In this document: piece by piece, positions 14,801 to 29,800 of the stretch | Layout of the letters: each line of letters opens with the position of its first letter | Numbering within the stretch: the stretch's first letter is position 1 | Assembly: GCA_949752745.1 (NCBI GenBank) | Contig: OX457026.1 | Location: 75,855,775-75,919,774, forward strand | DNA: 64,000 bases | Direction: 5' to 3' | Origin: Protula sp. h YS-2021 | Taxonomy: Eukaryota; Annelida; Polychaeta; Sabellida; Serpulidae | Notes under the pieces: model-generated | Databases searched by the model: none | What the model saw: only the letters and a program-made list of their open reading frames with translations | What the model was told of the DNA's origin: nothing | Translations under genes and position numbers: made by a program

Positions 14801-17800
14801 AGGTTGAGAAATCATGATGAACTCTGGTTATCGAATATGGAATTCTGCTCTCTTAAGAAAGAAAACCTGCTTACAGTCTTCTTTCTCAGGTGCCCCAATC
14901 CCTACTGGTATTGTTTCCTTTGGTCCTGTTTCCCAAGTGCCTCAATCCCTGGTAGTATTGTTTGCTTTGTTCCTCTTTCCCAAGTGCCTCAATCCTTGCT
15001 GAAATGGTTTTCTTTGGCCCTGTTTCTCAAGTTTCTCAGTCCCTGCTGGTGTTGTTTTCTTTGCAAAGTAAAGTTAATATAAACTACATCATATTTCACA
15101 TTGGTGAGAATTACTGCTTGTATGTATAATAACGATAGTTTTGCTAGTTTTTATTTAATCAAGTAAGTGAATGTCTCATTGAATAATTTTTTCTTTGTAT
15201 AATAATTAAATGTTAAGCATACTGCCGTATAGTCTGTAACACCTTGAATCAAACTATAGAATAATTTTAATGATTTCGGAAACAGTAGGGAACTAATAGC
15301 TGGTGGATATATAGGTGATATTGAAATTATCTATATTCATTTAAAACTAATGAGTGTGGTATATGTCGCTTTTTCACTAAATCTTATAATCGTTTTATCG
15401 TCTGTTTTACATAACTGCCCACATATTCGCAATACCTCTGTAGCTCTGTACTTCTTAAATGAAATAAACATTTAACTATGACTGTAGTTGGAAGTCTTCT
15501 GTGATCTAGAATTTAGCTTAATGGACCAAAACCCCGTAGTTTAATAGTCTGTTTTAGTATTATACAGTTTTTCAATTTTTGTATGCATTCTGGAATTGTT
15601 GCGTACTTTATCATATGTTACACCAGTAACGAACAGTAGCGAACACTATAATATGTATAAAAATAATAAGCATATACGTTGTTTTCCTCGTTACACAAGG
15701 AACTTAAACGATTAAACTTAAAGAAGAAAGTTTCTTCGACTAAAGCACGGATCAGGGTTTGTTAACTGTTGCAGTTTTGTCGTAAAAACAATTATTATTC
15801 TTTACATGTGTTTAGTCTTACCATTCTTATATTTGTTTTAAATTTTGAAGTGGTATTTTACTCAAGATGGAGTTTAGCAAGCCACAAACAAAGGCAAAAT
15901 TCAAACTTGTCTCTACATTGGCAAAAAATTTGTGATCAAACCCACTTTATTTTTTCAACAAAATACCTTTTTAATGTTTTGTTTTTGTTTCCTACCTTTA
16001 AAACCATATCTTGGTAGTTTCATCTGCTTCATGTGATTTTATGTGTGTTTTTACGAAGTTCTTTAATTTGGCATATATTGTATAATATAAGAAAAAAAAA
16101 CGCAGCAGAAAACTGTCCTAGTCGTTGTTTTAAATACTTTTTCAGGTGTTTGTTTTTATGTTGGCATTTGTTTTTCTTTTGCTTTTTGGTCTTTCGTCAT
16201 TTCGAAACAAATACGTTTTATAAACATTTCGCTAAATTTTAACTGAAATTGTGAAGTTTAAACACTTTTTTGTGAACGATTTAAAATGTGCATAAGAAGA
16301 CACAAAATAAAACCCTAATTTAGAAATTGCTGGATCAATCGAAGACCCAGTGAATACCACGTGATACTTTCTGTTGAGGTGTTTCTCTTTTGAACTTTTA
16401 CTCTGCATGCGGAAGTCTCACAGTCAGTGATAAAGACCGTTTTTTTATTATATCGTTCTTTTGCTATTAAACTGTAATAAATCACACGTTGATCCCCCGT
16501 TAATTATATACCTGTCAAATTCCTAGCAATGGTCTTTTCTCAAGGTATTTTATGAATATAGTCATAACGACGGAGTGGGATCCAATGAATGAAACTAATT
16601 AAACTGAATCAATTCAGTAGACTTGCAGCATGTTCGAGTGCATATTTCGATGTGCATTTAATATTTTTTATTCCTCTGTCGTAATACTAACAGGAGAACA
16701 AACCCATAACAAAGGCCTTGAAGGGCGGCGTTCAGGTAACTAACACCTCACACATTACTGACGTATTACGTACAGTGGTTCAAGCCTTCGTCAAAGCTTC
16801 AGGGTGACTCATTTGGGGGGGGGGGGAGAGATTGATTGCAATGATTTCGTTCATAGCAACGAAAGCCGCCGTATTTTATCAATGCGTTCTTGCTGAAGCA
16901 TGTTTTGTCAATTTGACGTAAAACAAATTTACCATGTACATAAAGCCTTTGTTGCTGCAGATAGGTCCTCACAAAATAATCTGTTTAAATTAATTTTTGA
17001 CAATACAAGTTGCTCCAAATATACTTTTGCAACAGAAACTATAGAGGGCAGAAAACTCTACATCTATGCGCATCATGACACTTTTGCATTGCCTTACCAA
17101 TATACCATAAATGCCGATATAACCAGTCTACTCTAGCAACAGGGTTGATGGGTTCTGGCAGAGAATGCAAACAAACTAGTATTAAAATCTGAAATAGTGT
17201 TCAGTGGCAAGATATATGTTGATATTCAACACTTTTTTCTGATTTTCAGAAGCCTGGCAGTAAGCAGTCAGGAAAACCTGGTCAGTATTTCTGTTGTATA
17301 GAATGAATGTTGTATTGACCTGTGGTAAGGAAACAACTTACAGGTTCAGTGAAGTAATAGTTTCTTGATTTAAACTTAGTAAAGATATCCCATACACAAC
17401 AATACTAGAGTTTTACAACCTTCACAACAACCCGTGGATTGAAATTCTGTAACTGATACAAAGTCGACATCGTGGAAAACCAAAAGAGTTAAGCGTTTAG
17501 AAATGCACTGGGTTTGTTGGAATTTGCCTTAGAGTGCTAATTATTCAGCCATTACAAACTTATAAGTAAGTGGAGAAAAATGAAATATAAATATAAATTT
17601 TCACATTCATTCTTTTGCAATAAAAGCGGTAGAGAAAGTGAAACTGGTGGAATTTATATATGTCATTTTACTGAGTTCCAGTTAAAACAAAACAAACATA
17701 AGTCGTCAGATAATTCTATTCTATAAGCTATAAAACAACGATCTGGCAAGACTGTCTTGCGATTAACTTTGGATTGAAAACGAGACATATGTGGGTCATT

Positions 17801-20800
17801 CGCTGACACAAAGCGCCCATTTACGTTACATCAATGGTCACTGCTTGCATGGATCCACAGAAGTGGCGGAAGTGTCGATCCAGGACGAGGGCGGTGATGC
17901 AGACACGGCTCAGGTGGAGGTCACGAGGTCGCCGGCCGTTGACCCTGTACACGAGGTCATCATGGAGTTCGAGGACGAGTTTGAGCTCCGCGATGAGGAA
18001 TCCTGGGTGAGTCACGCGGAGCAATCAAAAACCAAACAAGCAGTACTCGATAGCTTAAACATTTACTCAAAATTCTAAGTTTTATACACAATCATGTTAA
18101 ATAGTTAAACAGCTACCGTTATATTTAATCTATATATTTTTCTGTTTTTGTTTTTTTTTCCGAATCAGTACTTGTATTAGTAGTGATATTCTTTATTCAG
18201 AAACTTAGAAATCTATGACAAAGATTCTATGAGGCATTTGACTGGACAATTTGCAAGGCTCCGGCTATTTGCCGTCACTAAAACGGCACTGAGAAATTAA
18301 ACATGTGCTTATATTGTTGCAAGAAGTAGCGTTAAATAGAGTGTTTGTTTGGATGTTGTAGAGTCAGGTTCCTCCCGAGCATGTCCCTGGGCGCTTCTTG
18401 CAGTTTAGGAAGCTGGTGAGTGCCTGATGTCACCTCACCATGAAGTGCGCGAAGAACTTAATTACCAAAAATGACGTTGCAAAATGTAGAAGTTTTGCTT
18501 ATCAGCCTCCATTTTTTGGCAGTAAAATTTTCGATCTGCGACAAAAAGTAATTACTAATAGCCTTAAGAAACGGTAAAATATATTTGGAAGAAATCTGTT
18601 TGCTACATTTTATGGTAGTAGTTGTTTACACTGAGGTTTCAAAACCCGTGCTGCGTGATTTTAATAGACGACGAAGAAGCTGCATGAACTGGAAAGCAGT
18701 TTAGAAACAACCGTAAAGAAGACGACGCGTAAAGTGCAGACCCTTAAGGCACAGTTCCATGAGCATAAGAAACGATGGGAATCAGTAAGTCCCTTTCTCT
18801 TATATGGTGTCACTTCACTCTGAAGTCACCAATGTTGATCGTGGCCTTTATTAAGGTCGTCTTTTTTTTCATTTTATTTTATATTATTAACACTTGACAA
18901 GCCTTTGGCTTGCAAGGGTTATATGAACTTGTGCGAGTAAAATTCGTCCTTTTTTTTCTTCTTGACAGTTTTTCCGATTTTTTGTGTCTTCTTCTTCTCT
19001 GACACTATGGGCCCTACGACCATGAAACTTGGGACTTATGAAGAGCTTGATCTGAACATGTGCATGTCACTTTTTATTTTCGTCTTTGATTTCGTTTTCT
19101 TTATTAAAACGCCATGTGAAAAGAGTGTATTTTTGTCAAATAAATGCGTAGTATTTAACGACAGCACAGAATACGCATTTGTTTAGTGAGCTTTGTGCGA
19201 GCTCTCACTGCGTAAATAGATAACAAGGCGTATGCCTGACCAGTCAATAAAACTTTAAGTCAACAACAACCAAACACTACTCGGCTTATAAGACGTATTC
19301 AGGCTGTGTTGTTTGCAATATATTATTCAAGAAATAACCCATTGAAGGAAGTATTTTTGCGTTTTAATTTTTGTCAAGTGTTCAACATTTCGCTAGCGGA
19401 ATGAGCTTCTAGTTATTTATGATTTCAAGCCGTCCTGTGAACACAAAAATAAACATGGAGGTGGGATTTTTAGAAATTTCTTGTACCGCAAATGTTTAAT
19501 TAATATGTTTACAATTACGTAACATCAATGCAATTACGTAACATCAATAATTGATAGATACAACATTAAAGAAGAATTACATCACACGTATTTATGATAA
19601 AGAAAACATATGATTCACTGATCCAAAATGTGTCTGGGGGTCAAACAAATTGAAATCCCCCACCGTAACAAACCAACATATGGAGGCGATGGGGCGGAGG
19701 AGGGATTTAAACAAATTTATTTCTTAGCTCAATTATATAACATGTGTTACACGCGAGGAGAGTAAAATGAATGAGGTTGCTGAATGCTTAACAGCTACCC
19801 TCATTGAGTACAGATAATTTTAGACCAATCAAATAAGAGGGACGGCTTATTCATAAATCCGTCTAGGTCAGTTGGCGGACCTAAACGGCAATATTCTTTC
19901 CATTTTTTCTTGTAGTTTCTTCAAGACTGTCTGTATTACCAAACAGATAATGATTTTAACTTCGAAAAAGAAATTTTATTATGTTCTAAAAATATCTATG
20001 AAAGTATGGAATTTCATTTTCACATTTGTTGGGCAGTGATTCATAGCAAGAATTTTTCTTTTGCTCTCAAAAATTCATTTTTTGACATCAAGAATGAACT
20101 TTTGCTATCTGTGAAGTTCAATTCTTGACGTGTGATGAAATTTTTTATAGAAAAGTCTCATTTTCGAGCTCAATAATTTATTTATATTATGAAATCTGCA
20201 AATGATTTCTGGATTTTTGATCTCAAAATTAAATTTTGATGTCAAAATATCATTATATTTTTTACATCTAACTACCTGTGAATGAAATTATGACTGGTCC
20301 CTGTACACAGAATCTTCCTTTTACTTTTTTACTGCTAAAGCAAGAAGCAATTCTTGTGCTTAGAAACTGTGTTGTTATTGTTGATATCAATAATTCAGTT
20401 GTTTATCTCCAAAATTTAATTGGCGATTCGTTAAATTTTATATAAATGTTTGCTTCCCCGAAGATTTTTAAGCTTTTAAAATTGATTTTTTGATCTCAAA
20501 AATCTAAGATACTAATATGCCATCTAAAATACAATTATTTTTAGCAAAATATAAATTAACAAGGTTTATATTGAGTATTGATATCTTTAATTATATTTTG
20601 ATATAAAATTAGCATTAAATGTAAAAATGGCATTCCATATGAAAGTTTCTAATTTAACTGTTCATTTGAATGTGCAGTAAATGTTAAGAGTAAATCGTGA
20701 TTTGTAAACAGAAATGTGATGCAGTACGTGAAACATATAGTTTATGAATGGAAAAAGTAGTACATGTTCACAATACTTTCTCAAAATTAAATACTTACTC

Positions 20801-23800
20801 AGTGTTGAGAAATTGCGCTTTTAATGCAGATCAAAAGAGCACAAAAATGTGCGCTGCGTGTTGATCTGTGAAATCTCCGATGTATGATCCCGCTTTTTGC
20901 AATGCACGGTTCTGTGTTTTCTAACACAGGAGCGCGTGGTGCTCATAGAGCAGATAGACCAGGCGGCCACGCTACAGAACCAGGCCGAGAAAGAGGCTGA
21001 CCTGGCCATGCAGCAGCTCGAAGAGTTCATCAACGGCCAGGAGGAGCTGGTAAGGCGTCTTGGTTTCTCCACCCCGGGGATGTGGAAAGTGGGTCCCTAG
21101 CTCGTCTAACTAGGTCGAATCACCGGCACGCCATAACTTATTTTGTGACGTCACTGCTTTGGAAATTTTTGTACCGTCACTGATCTGCGATTTTGGGTTT
21201 CTACTACTCGTAAGTACCTCTTTACCAATGCGCTGAAGGTCAATTTTAAGGTCATGTTTTAGCGGCAGCGCGTAGAGTGTTGTAGTGACCCGATTGTGTG
21301 GGCACGTTCTGAAGCAGACAAACAAACACCATTCACTTAGGCACAGGTTTTTTTTTTTTCTTAGCACGTGTTTATATCAAAGAACACCGTAATTGGAAGT
21401 ACAATTTTCGTTGGGGCACATGTTAAGTGGTAAACTATAGCGCAGCCATTGATGTTGAGACATGAGTTTGCGAACTTGCTTCAAAAGCTTTCAGCGTCGT
21501 CACGTGTTTAAGATCTGAAGTAATTAGTTCCACCAATGAACGTCTTTACTTTTAGTTCTTTTTTGTTACTGTCGATGTTGCGTATACTGCAAAACAACAA
21601 CTGTAGTAATGTACTTAGTTCAGTGCTATGTTTGTGTAAAATGCACGCTCCAATAATATGCCACCAATCAGGAGCAAGAGGAGGAGGAGAAGCGGCGAGG
21701 CATAGAGAGCATGAGCCGCGGGCCGACGCTCTCCCTCGTCGAGGCCGAGGAGAACCTGCAGCGCACCCTCACCGAGCAGGCTCAGGCCGAGCAGGAGGAG
21801 CAGGAGAGGCTCTTGTCACAGACTGATGACGCCAAGGTAAGGCTCTTGTCACAGACTGATGATGCCAAGGTAAGGCTCTTATCACAGGCTGATGGCGCCG
21901 AGGTAAGACTGTTGTCACATGTTGATGACGCCAAGGTAAGGCTCTTGTCCCAGGCTGATGGCGACAAGGTAAGGCTGTTGTCACATGTTGATGGCACCAA
22001 GGTAAGGCTCTTGTCACATGTTGATGACATTAAGAGATAATGCTTTTGTCACAGGCTGATGGCGTCAAGGTAAGGCTCTTGTCACATGGTGATGACATTA
22101 AGATAATGCTTTTGTCACAGGCTGATGGCGCCAAGGTTAGGCTGTTGTCACATGTTGATGACGCCAAGGTAAGGCTCTTGTCCAAGGCTGATGGCGCCAA
22201 GGTAAGACTGTTGTCACATGTTGATGGCACCAAGGTAAGGCTCTTGTCACATGTTGATGACATTAAGATAATGCTTTTGTCACAGGCAGATGGCGTCAAG
22301 GTAAGGCTGTTGTCACATGTTGATGACGCCAAGGTAAGGCTCTTGTCCCAGGCTGATGGCGCCAAGGTAAGGCTGTTGTCACATGTTGATGGCACCAAGG
22401 TAAGGCTCTTGTCACATGTTGATGACATTAAGATAATGCTTTTGTCACAGGCTGATGGTGTCAAGGTAAGGCTCTTGTCACATGTTGATGACATTAAGAT
22501 AATGCTTTTGTCACAGGCTGATGGCGCCAAGGTAAGGCTGTTGTCACATGTTGATGACGCCAAGGTAAGGCTCTTGTCACATGTTGATGGCACCAAGGTA
22601 AGGCTCTTGTCACATGTTGATGACGCTAAGATAAGACACTTTTCACAGACTGACTAAGGTAAGGCTCGTTGACAGACTGATGATGCCAAGGTAAGGCTCT
22701 TGTCACAAGCTGATGGCGCCAAGGTAAGACTGTTGTCACATGTTGATTACGCCAAGGAAAGGCTCTTGTCCCAGGCTGATGGCCCCAAGGTAAGGCTCTT
22801 GTCACATGTTGATGGCACCAAGGTAAGGCTCTTGTCACATGTTGATGACATTAAGAGATAATGCTTTTGTCACAGGCTGATGGCGTCAAGGTAAGGCTCT
22901 TGTCACATGTTGATGACATTAAGATAATGCTTTTGTCACAGGCTGATGGCGCCAAGGTAAGGCTGTTGTCACATGTTGATGACGCCAAGGTAAGGCTCTT
23001 GTCACATGTTGATGGCGCCAAGGTAAGGCTCTTGTCACATGTTGATGACGCTAAATAAGACACTTTTCACAGACTGACTAAGGTAAGGCTCGTTGACAGA
23101 CTGATGACGCCAAGGTAAGACTCGTAAGGCTCTTGTCATAAGCTCTTGACGCTAAGATAAGGCTGTTGTCACAGGTTGTTGACGTCATGGTAATGCTATT
23201 GTCACAGATTGATGGCGCCAAAGTAAGGCTCATGTTACAGATTAATGATGCCGAGGTAAGTCTCTGTTCGCAGACCTATAGCGCCAAGCTAAGAATCTTG
23301 TCACCGACCGGTGCTGCCAGGTAAGGCTTCTTCTCACGAACCACAGACGCCAAATGTCTTGTCAGAAATCGGTGATCCACTGGTAAGACTGTTGTAATAA
23401 ACAGATGACATAAAGTGAAGTCACAAATGGACGTCATGCTAAGGCATGACCTGGTGGCCCAAATGTACGCTTCACAGATCGATGACGTCACGTCGAAGCT
23501 CTTATCACAAATGCACAAAACGCTTGACAAATTATCCATAAAAATGTGAAGACAGCGGTGTATTTTACAACACCGGAGAGTTCTCAGTAGAAAACTGCCC
23601 AGGATTTACACTCAAATAGCAATATATCTGACGCATTTTAGAGAGCGTCTGACCCGAGCCGTGTAGAATTAAAATTCTGTTATCGTCTGAAAAATAAACT
23701 GTACATCTGTGTTTAATTTCTAAAAGTTATGATGTTGTTGGTAAGTGTTGTGATCAGTGTTGCGGTATAAAACGCTAGTAATTCTAGAACGGCGAATGTG

Positions 23801-26800
23801 TATAAGACGTTTTATTATTAAAATATTTACATTGTTAACACTTGCACATTAAGAATGTAGCACCATTTTGTTAACTAGGAAACTAATGCCATTGTTTGCC
23901 TTTATGTACAATATAGTTCGGGGTTTGGTCAACTCATCCCAATGCCAACTCATCCCAATGCCAACACATCCCACTTTGGTCAACTCATCCCACTTTTTTC
24001 ATACCAACTCATCCCACCCTGAAAGTCAACTCATCCCACCAACCAACTCATCCCAGTACCGAAAATTTTTATCTCCCCTTCTATGCATTCAATTTTATGA
24101 AATCACAGAAGCCACATTGTCGTGTGTTATGTAGTAAATTGCAATGACACTCATATCTCGGGTACATAATAATAATAATAATAATAATGACTATTGAGAT
24201 TTTGAACGATAGATGAGACAGGGGGAATGCTTTGGAATATGAATTGCACTTGAGCTGACAAATTCAACCGGACACCAAAAACGATTTTAAACAATGATTG
24301 AGACAGAGACAATGCTTTGAAAAATAATTGCACTTGAGCTTAACCATTCAACCGAACACCAAAATATACCTTTTCATGTTCTGAATTGCATGAATCATGT
24401 TGCCTTTTGGCAAATTGCAATTGGGATGCAAGTACCAAAATATGTGATCTGCTGTTTTATGTTTTGAATTACATAAAATCACAGAAACCATGCTTGCCCT
24501 TGTGGCATTGTGGCAAATTCCAATTGCAATCAGAACGGCAGCAATTTAACTGGACCCGGGGTACATGGTTCAAAGCGATATTTGAAATCCTGGAATTCGG
24601 CAAAATCATTCAAGGATCATGGAAAATCCTGGAATCTGACAAAAAATCTTTGAAAATCCCGGAATTCGGAATTCGTAATTAATTTTTTCTAATTTATGAA
24701 ATATACCTATTTTTCCTGTGTGTATGACTTAAAAATATAATGTACACATAGGTAATCGAATTTTTTGGTTTAGAAGTACAAATAAACGACATTCTTGAAT
24801 TTAAAATGTTTTTAAAATTCTTGTAAAAATCCTTTAAAATCCTAGAATTTCATTGTAAAATATCCTTGAAAATCCTGGAATGTCACCTGCAATATTCTTG
24901 AAAATCCTGGAATTTTACCTCCAAATGTTCTGGAAAATCCTGGACATCGCTATGAACCCTGGAGTAGGATTAACGCAATTTGATAAGCCGATATTTTTGG
25001 TAGTTGTGATTTACCCGAGTATATCGTGTTGAGTAAGCTTTGACAGATGTTTGCTACTGGCCATTCTTAATACACCCATATTCCTTGAGAAGTTGTTATT
25101 CTGAAAAGGATTGTGGTGTGTAAAAAGTGATGAGAAGATTGTCATGCGAAGAGACTGAGATTATTTAATAAAGTTTTGTTTCAACTAGAAATATTTCTAT
25201 TATTACTTATCATTTCCGAAGAATGAAAACTTTAAAAAAATAATGTGGGATGAGTTGGTTGGTGGGATGAGTTGACTTTCAGGGTGGGATGAGTTGGTAT
25301 GTAAAGTGGGATGAGTTGACTTTCAGGGTGGGATGAGTTGGCCTGGGATGAGTTGGCATTGGGATGAGTTGACCCAAGACCTATAGTTCATACTCCGGAG
25401 ACGAATGTTTTTAGTTCCCTCAAGCTTTTGATTTTACTCACAGCATATATTAACACTGTGTGTGTGTGCTTGTATACCTTATACCCCCACTGTGTTGTTT
25501 ACCCTTGTAATATATCACACTGCTTCATGTACTGTATTAACCCGTTCGTTTGCACGTACGCCTAGCTGCAAGCCTCATCTCCCAAGACCTCTGCTGCTAC
25601 GCCTCGCGCTTCGCCTCTAATTGCACGCATCCCCACCGCCGAGCTGCAGATAGCCACCTCGCCCAATCCACGCACAAAATCGCCGTATGCGTCGTCGGTG
25701 TCCTCGCGCGCCCCCACCGCCGAGCCACCAGTAGCCACTTCGCCCAATCCAAGAAAGAAATCTCCTGCACCTATTCGGATTCCGACCGCCACGGTGCCGG
25801 TAGACACTTCGCCCAATCCAGGCACGAAGTCTCCTGCAATTATACACATCCCGACCGCCGCGTCGCCGGTAGCCACTTCGCCCAATCGAGGCACGAAGTC
25901 TCCTTCAGCTATACACATCCCGACCGCCGCGTCGCCAGTAGCCAGCACCAGGACACCGCCCGTCAGAACACCTTGTACGTCTCCTGTACCTATACGAATC
26001 CCCACTGCCGCTTCGCCAGTAGTCAGTGACGTCACGGGCATCGCGCATGGCATTGCAATGTTTGAGATGGGCGACAGACTGTCCAGAGAACCAACGGTGG
26101 TCGTCGAAGACTTAGGGGACGTGTCTCTCCCAGCCACCCCCATAACTGACGGTGACAAGAGGGTAAAATTGTAAAAAGTATTTTTGAAATTTTGCCTAGA
26201 AAATTTGGTACATAAACTCACCTATGCTTTTAGTAGTTATAACTGATCATGCATTTAGGGACAAATGTTGATTAAGCTGGTTTGAACGTCGGACCAGTGC
26301 TGTAAGTGGGGCGAGCGAGGCGGGATGGGGTGCGGGGGGAGGGGGAGAGGGATCTTACAAGCTCAAGGAACAGACGATAAAGTCAGGCATCTACAGTTCT
26401 TGAACCTTATGCTTCTATATAATAAAACCTTTTGCAGTGAATGCTGCCAAAATAGACACTATTCTAACCTTTTTAAAGTTTCAGTTAAGCCAGCATATGT
26501 CGATAAAGGCACATATCAAATAATATACATCCTAATATATGTGCAAAAATCGCTTATTTAAGACATGGAAATCTTTGTACAAAAGGCATGCATTAAAAAA
26601 AAGCGGTCTAACATCACACGTGAAACCAGTACACACTAAAAACAAATAAAACAGTAACTGAGTTGGTCTCTTTTTTGTATAACAGTAACCTGCTTTTCTG
26701 CTGTATGTAGTTAACTGCTACTATTCAGCAAGTAACCCACGCTTTTTAACCATATTTACTGTAGATAACCTTTGATTTAAGCAAATAACCACCGTATAAC

Positions 26801-29800
26801 AGTACAGAATGCATATCGTAGAAAATACAGTTAAAAGTAAAAAAAATACATCTTTTCTTCAGGCGATGTCAAGAAAAACTACAACAGGCGAAGCATCAAC
26901 AGAGGTCAGTTAAATACTCCATGTGCAACCCATTCCATAACGCCACCATCACTACTATCGCCGCCTTCATTATCACCACCACCACCACCACCACCACCCA
27001 CCACTCACCACCCAACACCACCACCCACCACCACCACCGCAGCAAGTAGCTAGTAAGAATGGCTGGCTGTATGACATACGAAGTGTGACACATGAAATAT
27101 GTATAGTACCACACGTCTTCATTACACATCGCCTGATCCAACTACCTGCAATGTGTCCCGTAGCACTTTGGGAGGAGGGGGGGGGGGGGTCGACAGGGCT
27201 GGAATGGGATGGCGTTTGATTAAGTGTGTGGCGCGATGTCGAGGAATTTCCTTGTTTATATCGGCGAGTTGAGCACTTGAAGCCATGTATGTATATATCC
27301 TTTGTTACACAAGAGTGATCTAAATATGTAATTAGTGTGGAATAACTGCAATGAGAGTGGTATAAATATGTAATTAGCAGTGTGCCGCTCAAAATTTCTT
27401 CTTCTTTTTTTTTTTTTTTTGCGTTTGTTATTCACACATTGGTATTTTCTTAGTTTATAATTTAGGAACTAGTACCTCTGTCGACAAGATGCGGTATGGT
27501 AATGCGCACATTTGTGCCAGACGAGACCGGGAATATGTTCGATCTCTCTGGCCAGATTGTTGGTAGATCTTAAAATGAACGGTTTCCACACCACAGTCTG
27601 GATAGGGTGGAGTGAATGTAAAACCTGGTTTATATAAATGTGTGATTACGATTCTTAATGACTGTTTTAGTAGCACAAATGTACGTGTGCCTGTAAGTTG
27701 TTAACCCTAGGCCTTGTGTACTGTAACTACACGCACAGACGCCGCCGCCGCGCTCCGCGATGCGCTCGCCGGGACTCCGAAGCAAAGCGGCGACACGCGT
27801 CTCATTCGCACCCCCGTCTCGCCGCGACGCCGAGGTGCAAGTCCTCACCGATGACCAGCTGAGCATGATGGAATCCATAGAGAACATGCTTGCCAATGAG
27901 CCGAACCTCCCCGAAGCCCAGCGCCAAGTCCTCAACATGGTCCGCGCCGTTATCCTCACGAAGGACGCCAAAATACAGACAGACGAACCGCTGGCAGCGG
28001 AAAGTGTCAAATCCCTCAAGAGTCGCACGCTTACAATCTTCACCTTAGCGAGTCATCTCTCGCACGAGAGCATCAAACTAGGCGTGCAGCCAAGCAGTGT
28101 CTTTAAGACGTTCGCCAGCATGAACAAGCGCGTGACGTCAGCGCACCATGACGTAGCAACGGAAATGACGCAGCTGCGAGAAAAGAGCATGTCGTTCGTA
28201 CTGGCGGAGACACCCGCCATGCTGGAAGAGGCACTAAGGAAAATTACAGTCCACGACGCCAACGACCCCAAAGAGGTGCCAAAGTCTTAATCTCTGTTTT
28301 TCTGTCTTAGTTTGGCGTGGTCTGTGTTTAGTTTTACATGCGGGATGAGTTTTAATTTTTTTCTTTTCGCTGTAATTGCTTTTGTGGTTTTCTTGTTACA
28401 GTATCCGTTAGGGCTAACGCTATATATCGATATCAGATTTTGCTATACGCTATCGATATGCAATTTTTAAATATCGATAAATATACCGATATTTTCAGCA
28501 TTCTTTTATTTGTTATAAAAAAAAACCAAAATTATTACACATAAGGTTAAGCAGCGTTGGAAGTCGGTGACCTCAATGCTGGCCGACTTATATGTGGAAT
28601 GTCCTGTGGAATGTTCAATGTTGGCCTGCCCGTGGGGGTGGAGGGTCTCTATTTTGTCGTCATTTCTCTCACGTCGCCAGAGCTAAACACCAGCATCGTT
28701 TGAGGTGCCATGCATTCTTCGTCATTTGCTCTAACGGTTTGGGCTCCCTTTTAATCCAGCCGACTTTGTCGAAATGGGTTAATCGTATCACTATAGGGGG
28801 GTTGAATGTATGTGCGTATGTTAAACTTTTTCTCTAAAATGCTACTGCTCCTACAGTTTTGCTCCAATTGTTTTGATATTACGCAGGAAAGTTCCCTGGG
28901 TGGTCCCCCACCGGGTTATTACGTTTTTTGACGATTGACGGAAAACTGACAAAATTGCGGCATTTTTTGTGCCCGTTTTGACCTATTTTTTAAATGCTAC
29001 TTCTCCTGCAGTTTCACTCCAATCGTTTAGATGTTACGCAGGGATGTTTCCCAGGGGTTCGCCTATAAGGCTATTATTTTTTTCGCGGTTCGACAAAAAC
29101 CGCCGAAATGGCGGAACTTTGAAGTTTGGCAAAAACTGGAATAAATGGTAGTAAATAACTGAATTGTCAAACCATTCATTTCTCTTAGTCGTTTTCAAAA
29201 AGTTATAAAATTTTAATAGAAATTTTCGTAGGTGCTTCTCCATCTGGACTGTGTTTTTTTTTTTTTGTAAATGACAAAAAAAAAAAATGCCTAAATAGTG
29301 GAATTTTAAAAATGTTGTAAAATTGTGTAACTGACGGTAGATACGTGAATCGTCAAAACCCAACCTCCCCAACATCCGATTTCCGGTAGCTTCCACCCGG
29401 GGAAAACTCGTTTTTGTGTATTAAAATTATGAAAAAGTTACGTTCAGAAACAAAGTTCATCATTTTTTGGCCTAACAGTATTCGATTCAGAGTTTTTCTC
29501 TCTTTCCTTGTTTGGTAACTCGGCTGGGTCATGTCCTTCGGCATGCTTGTTTGTACAGTTTACTTTAGCTGACTGTTAAATCTCATTTGAATCATTAAAT
29601 TTTCTATCAAGGGCATTTACCTCTTCTAGTTTGTTTGTTTGTTTGTTTGTTTTTTTTTGTCTGTTTGTTTTTTGTGTTTTTTCTTCATTAAGGTACAGTA
29701 GTTAATTTTTTCAACTTAATAAAATGATATAAATACCGTATTATTTAAAATTAAAATTCTGAAGCAAATAAGAAACCAGATATTTTAAATAATACGGTGT

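Noticed and set aside
22030..22596. Long reverse-strand open frame of 188 codons
   Set aside because: Shadow of the 33-bp repeat, whose length is divisible by three so all frames stay open.
25562..26221. Reverse-strand open frame of 219 codons
   Set aside because: Shadow of the 69-nt coding repeat in exon 14; the + strand frame is fixed by splice phase.
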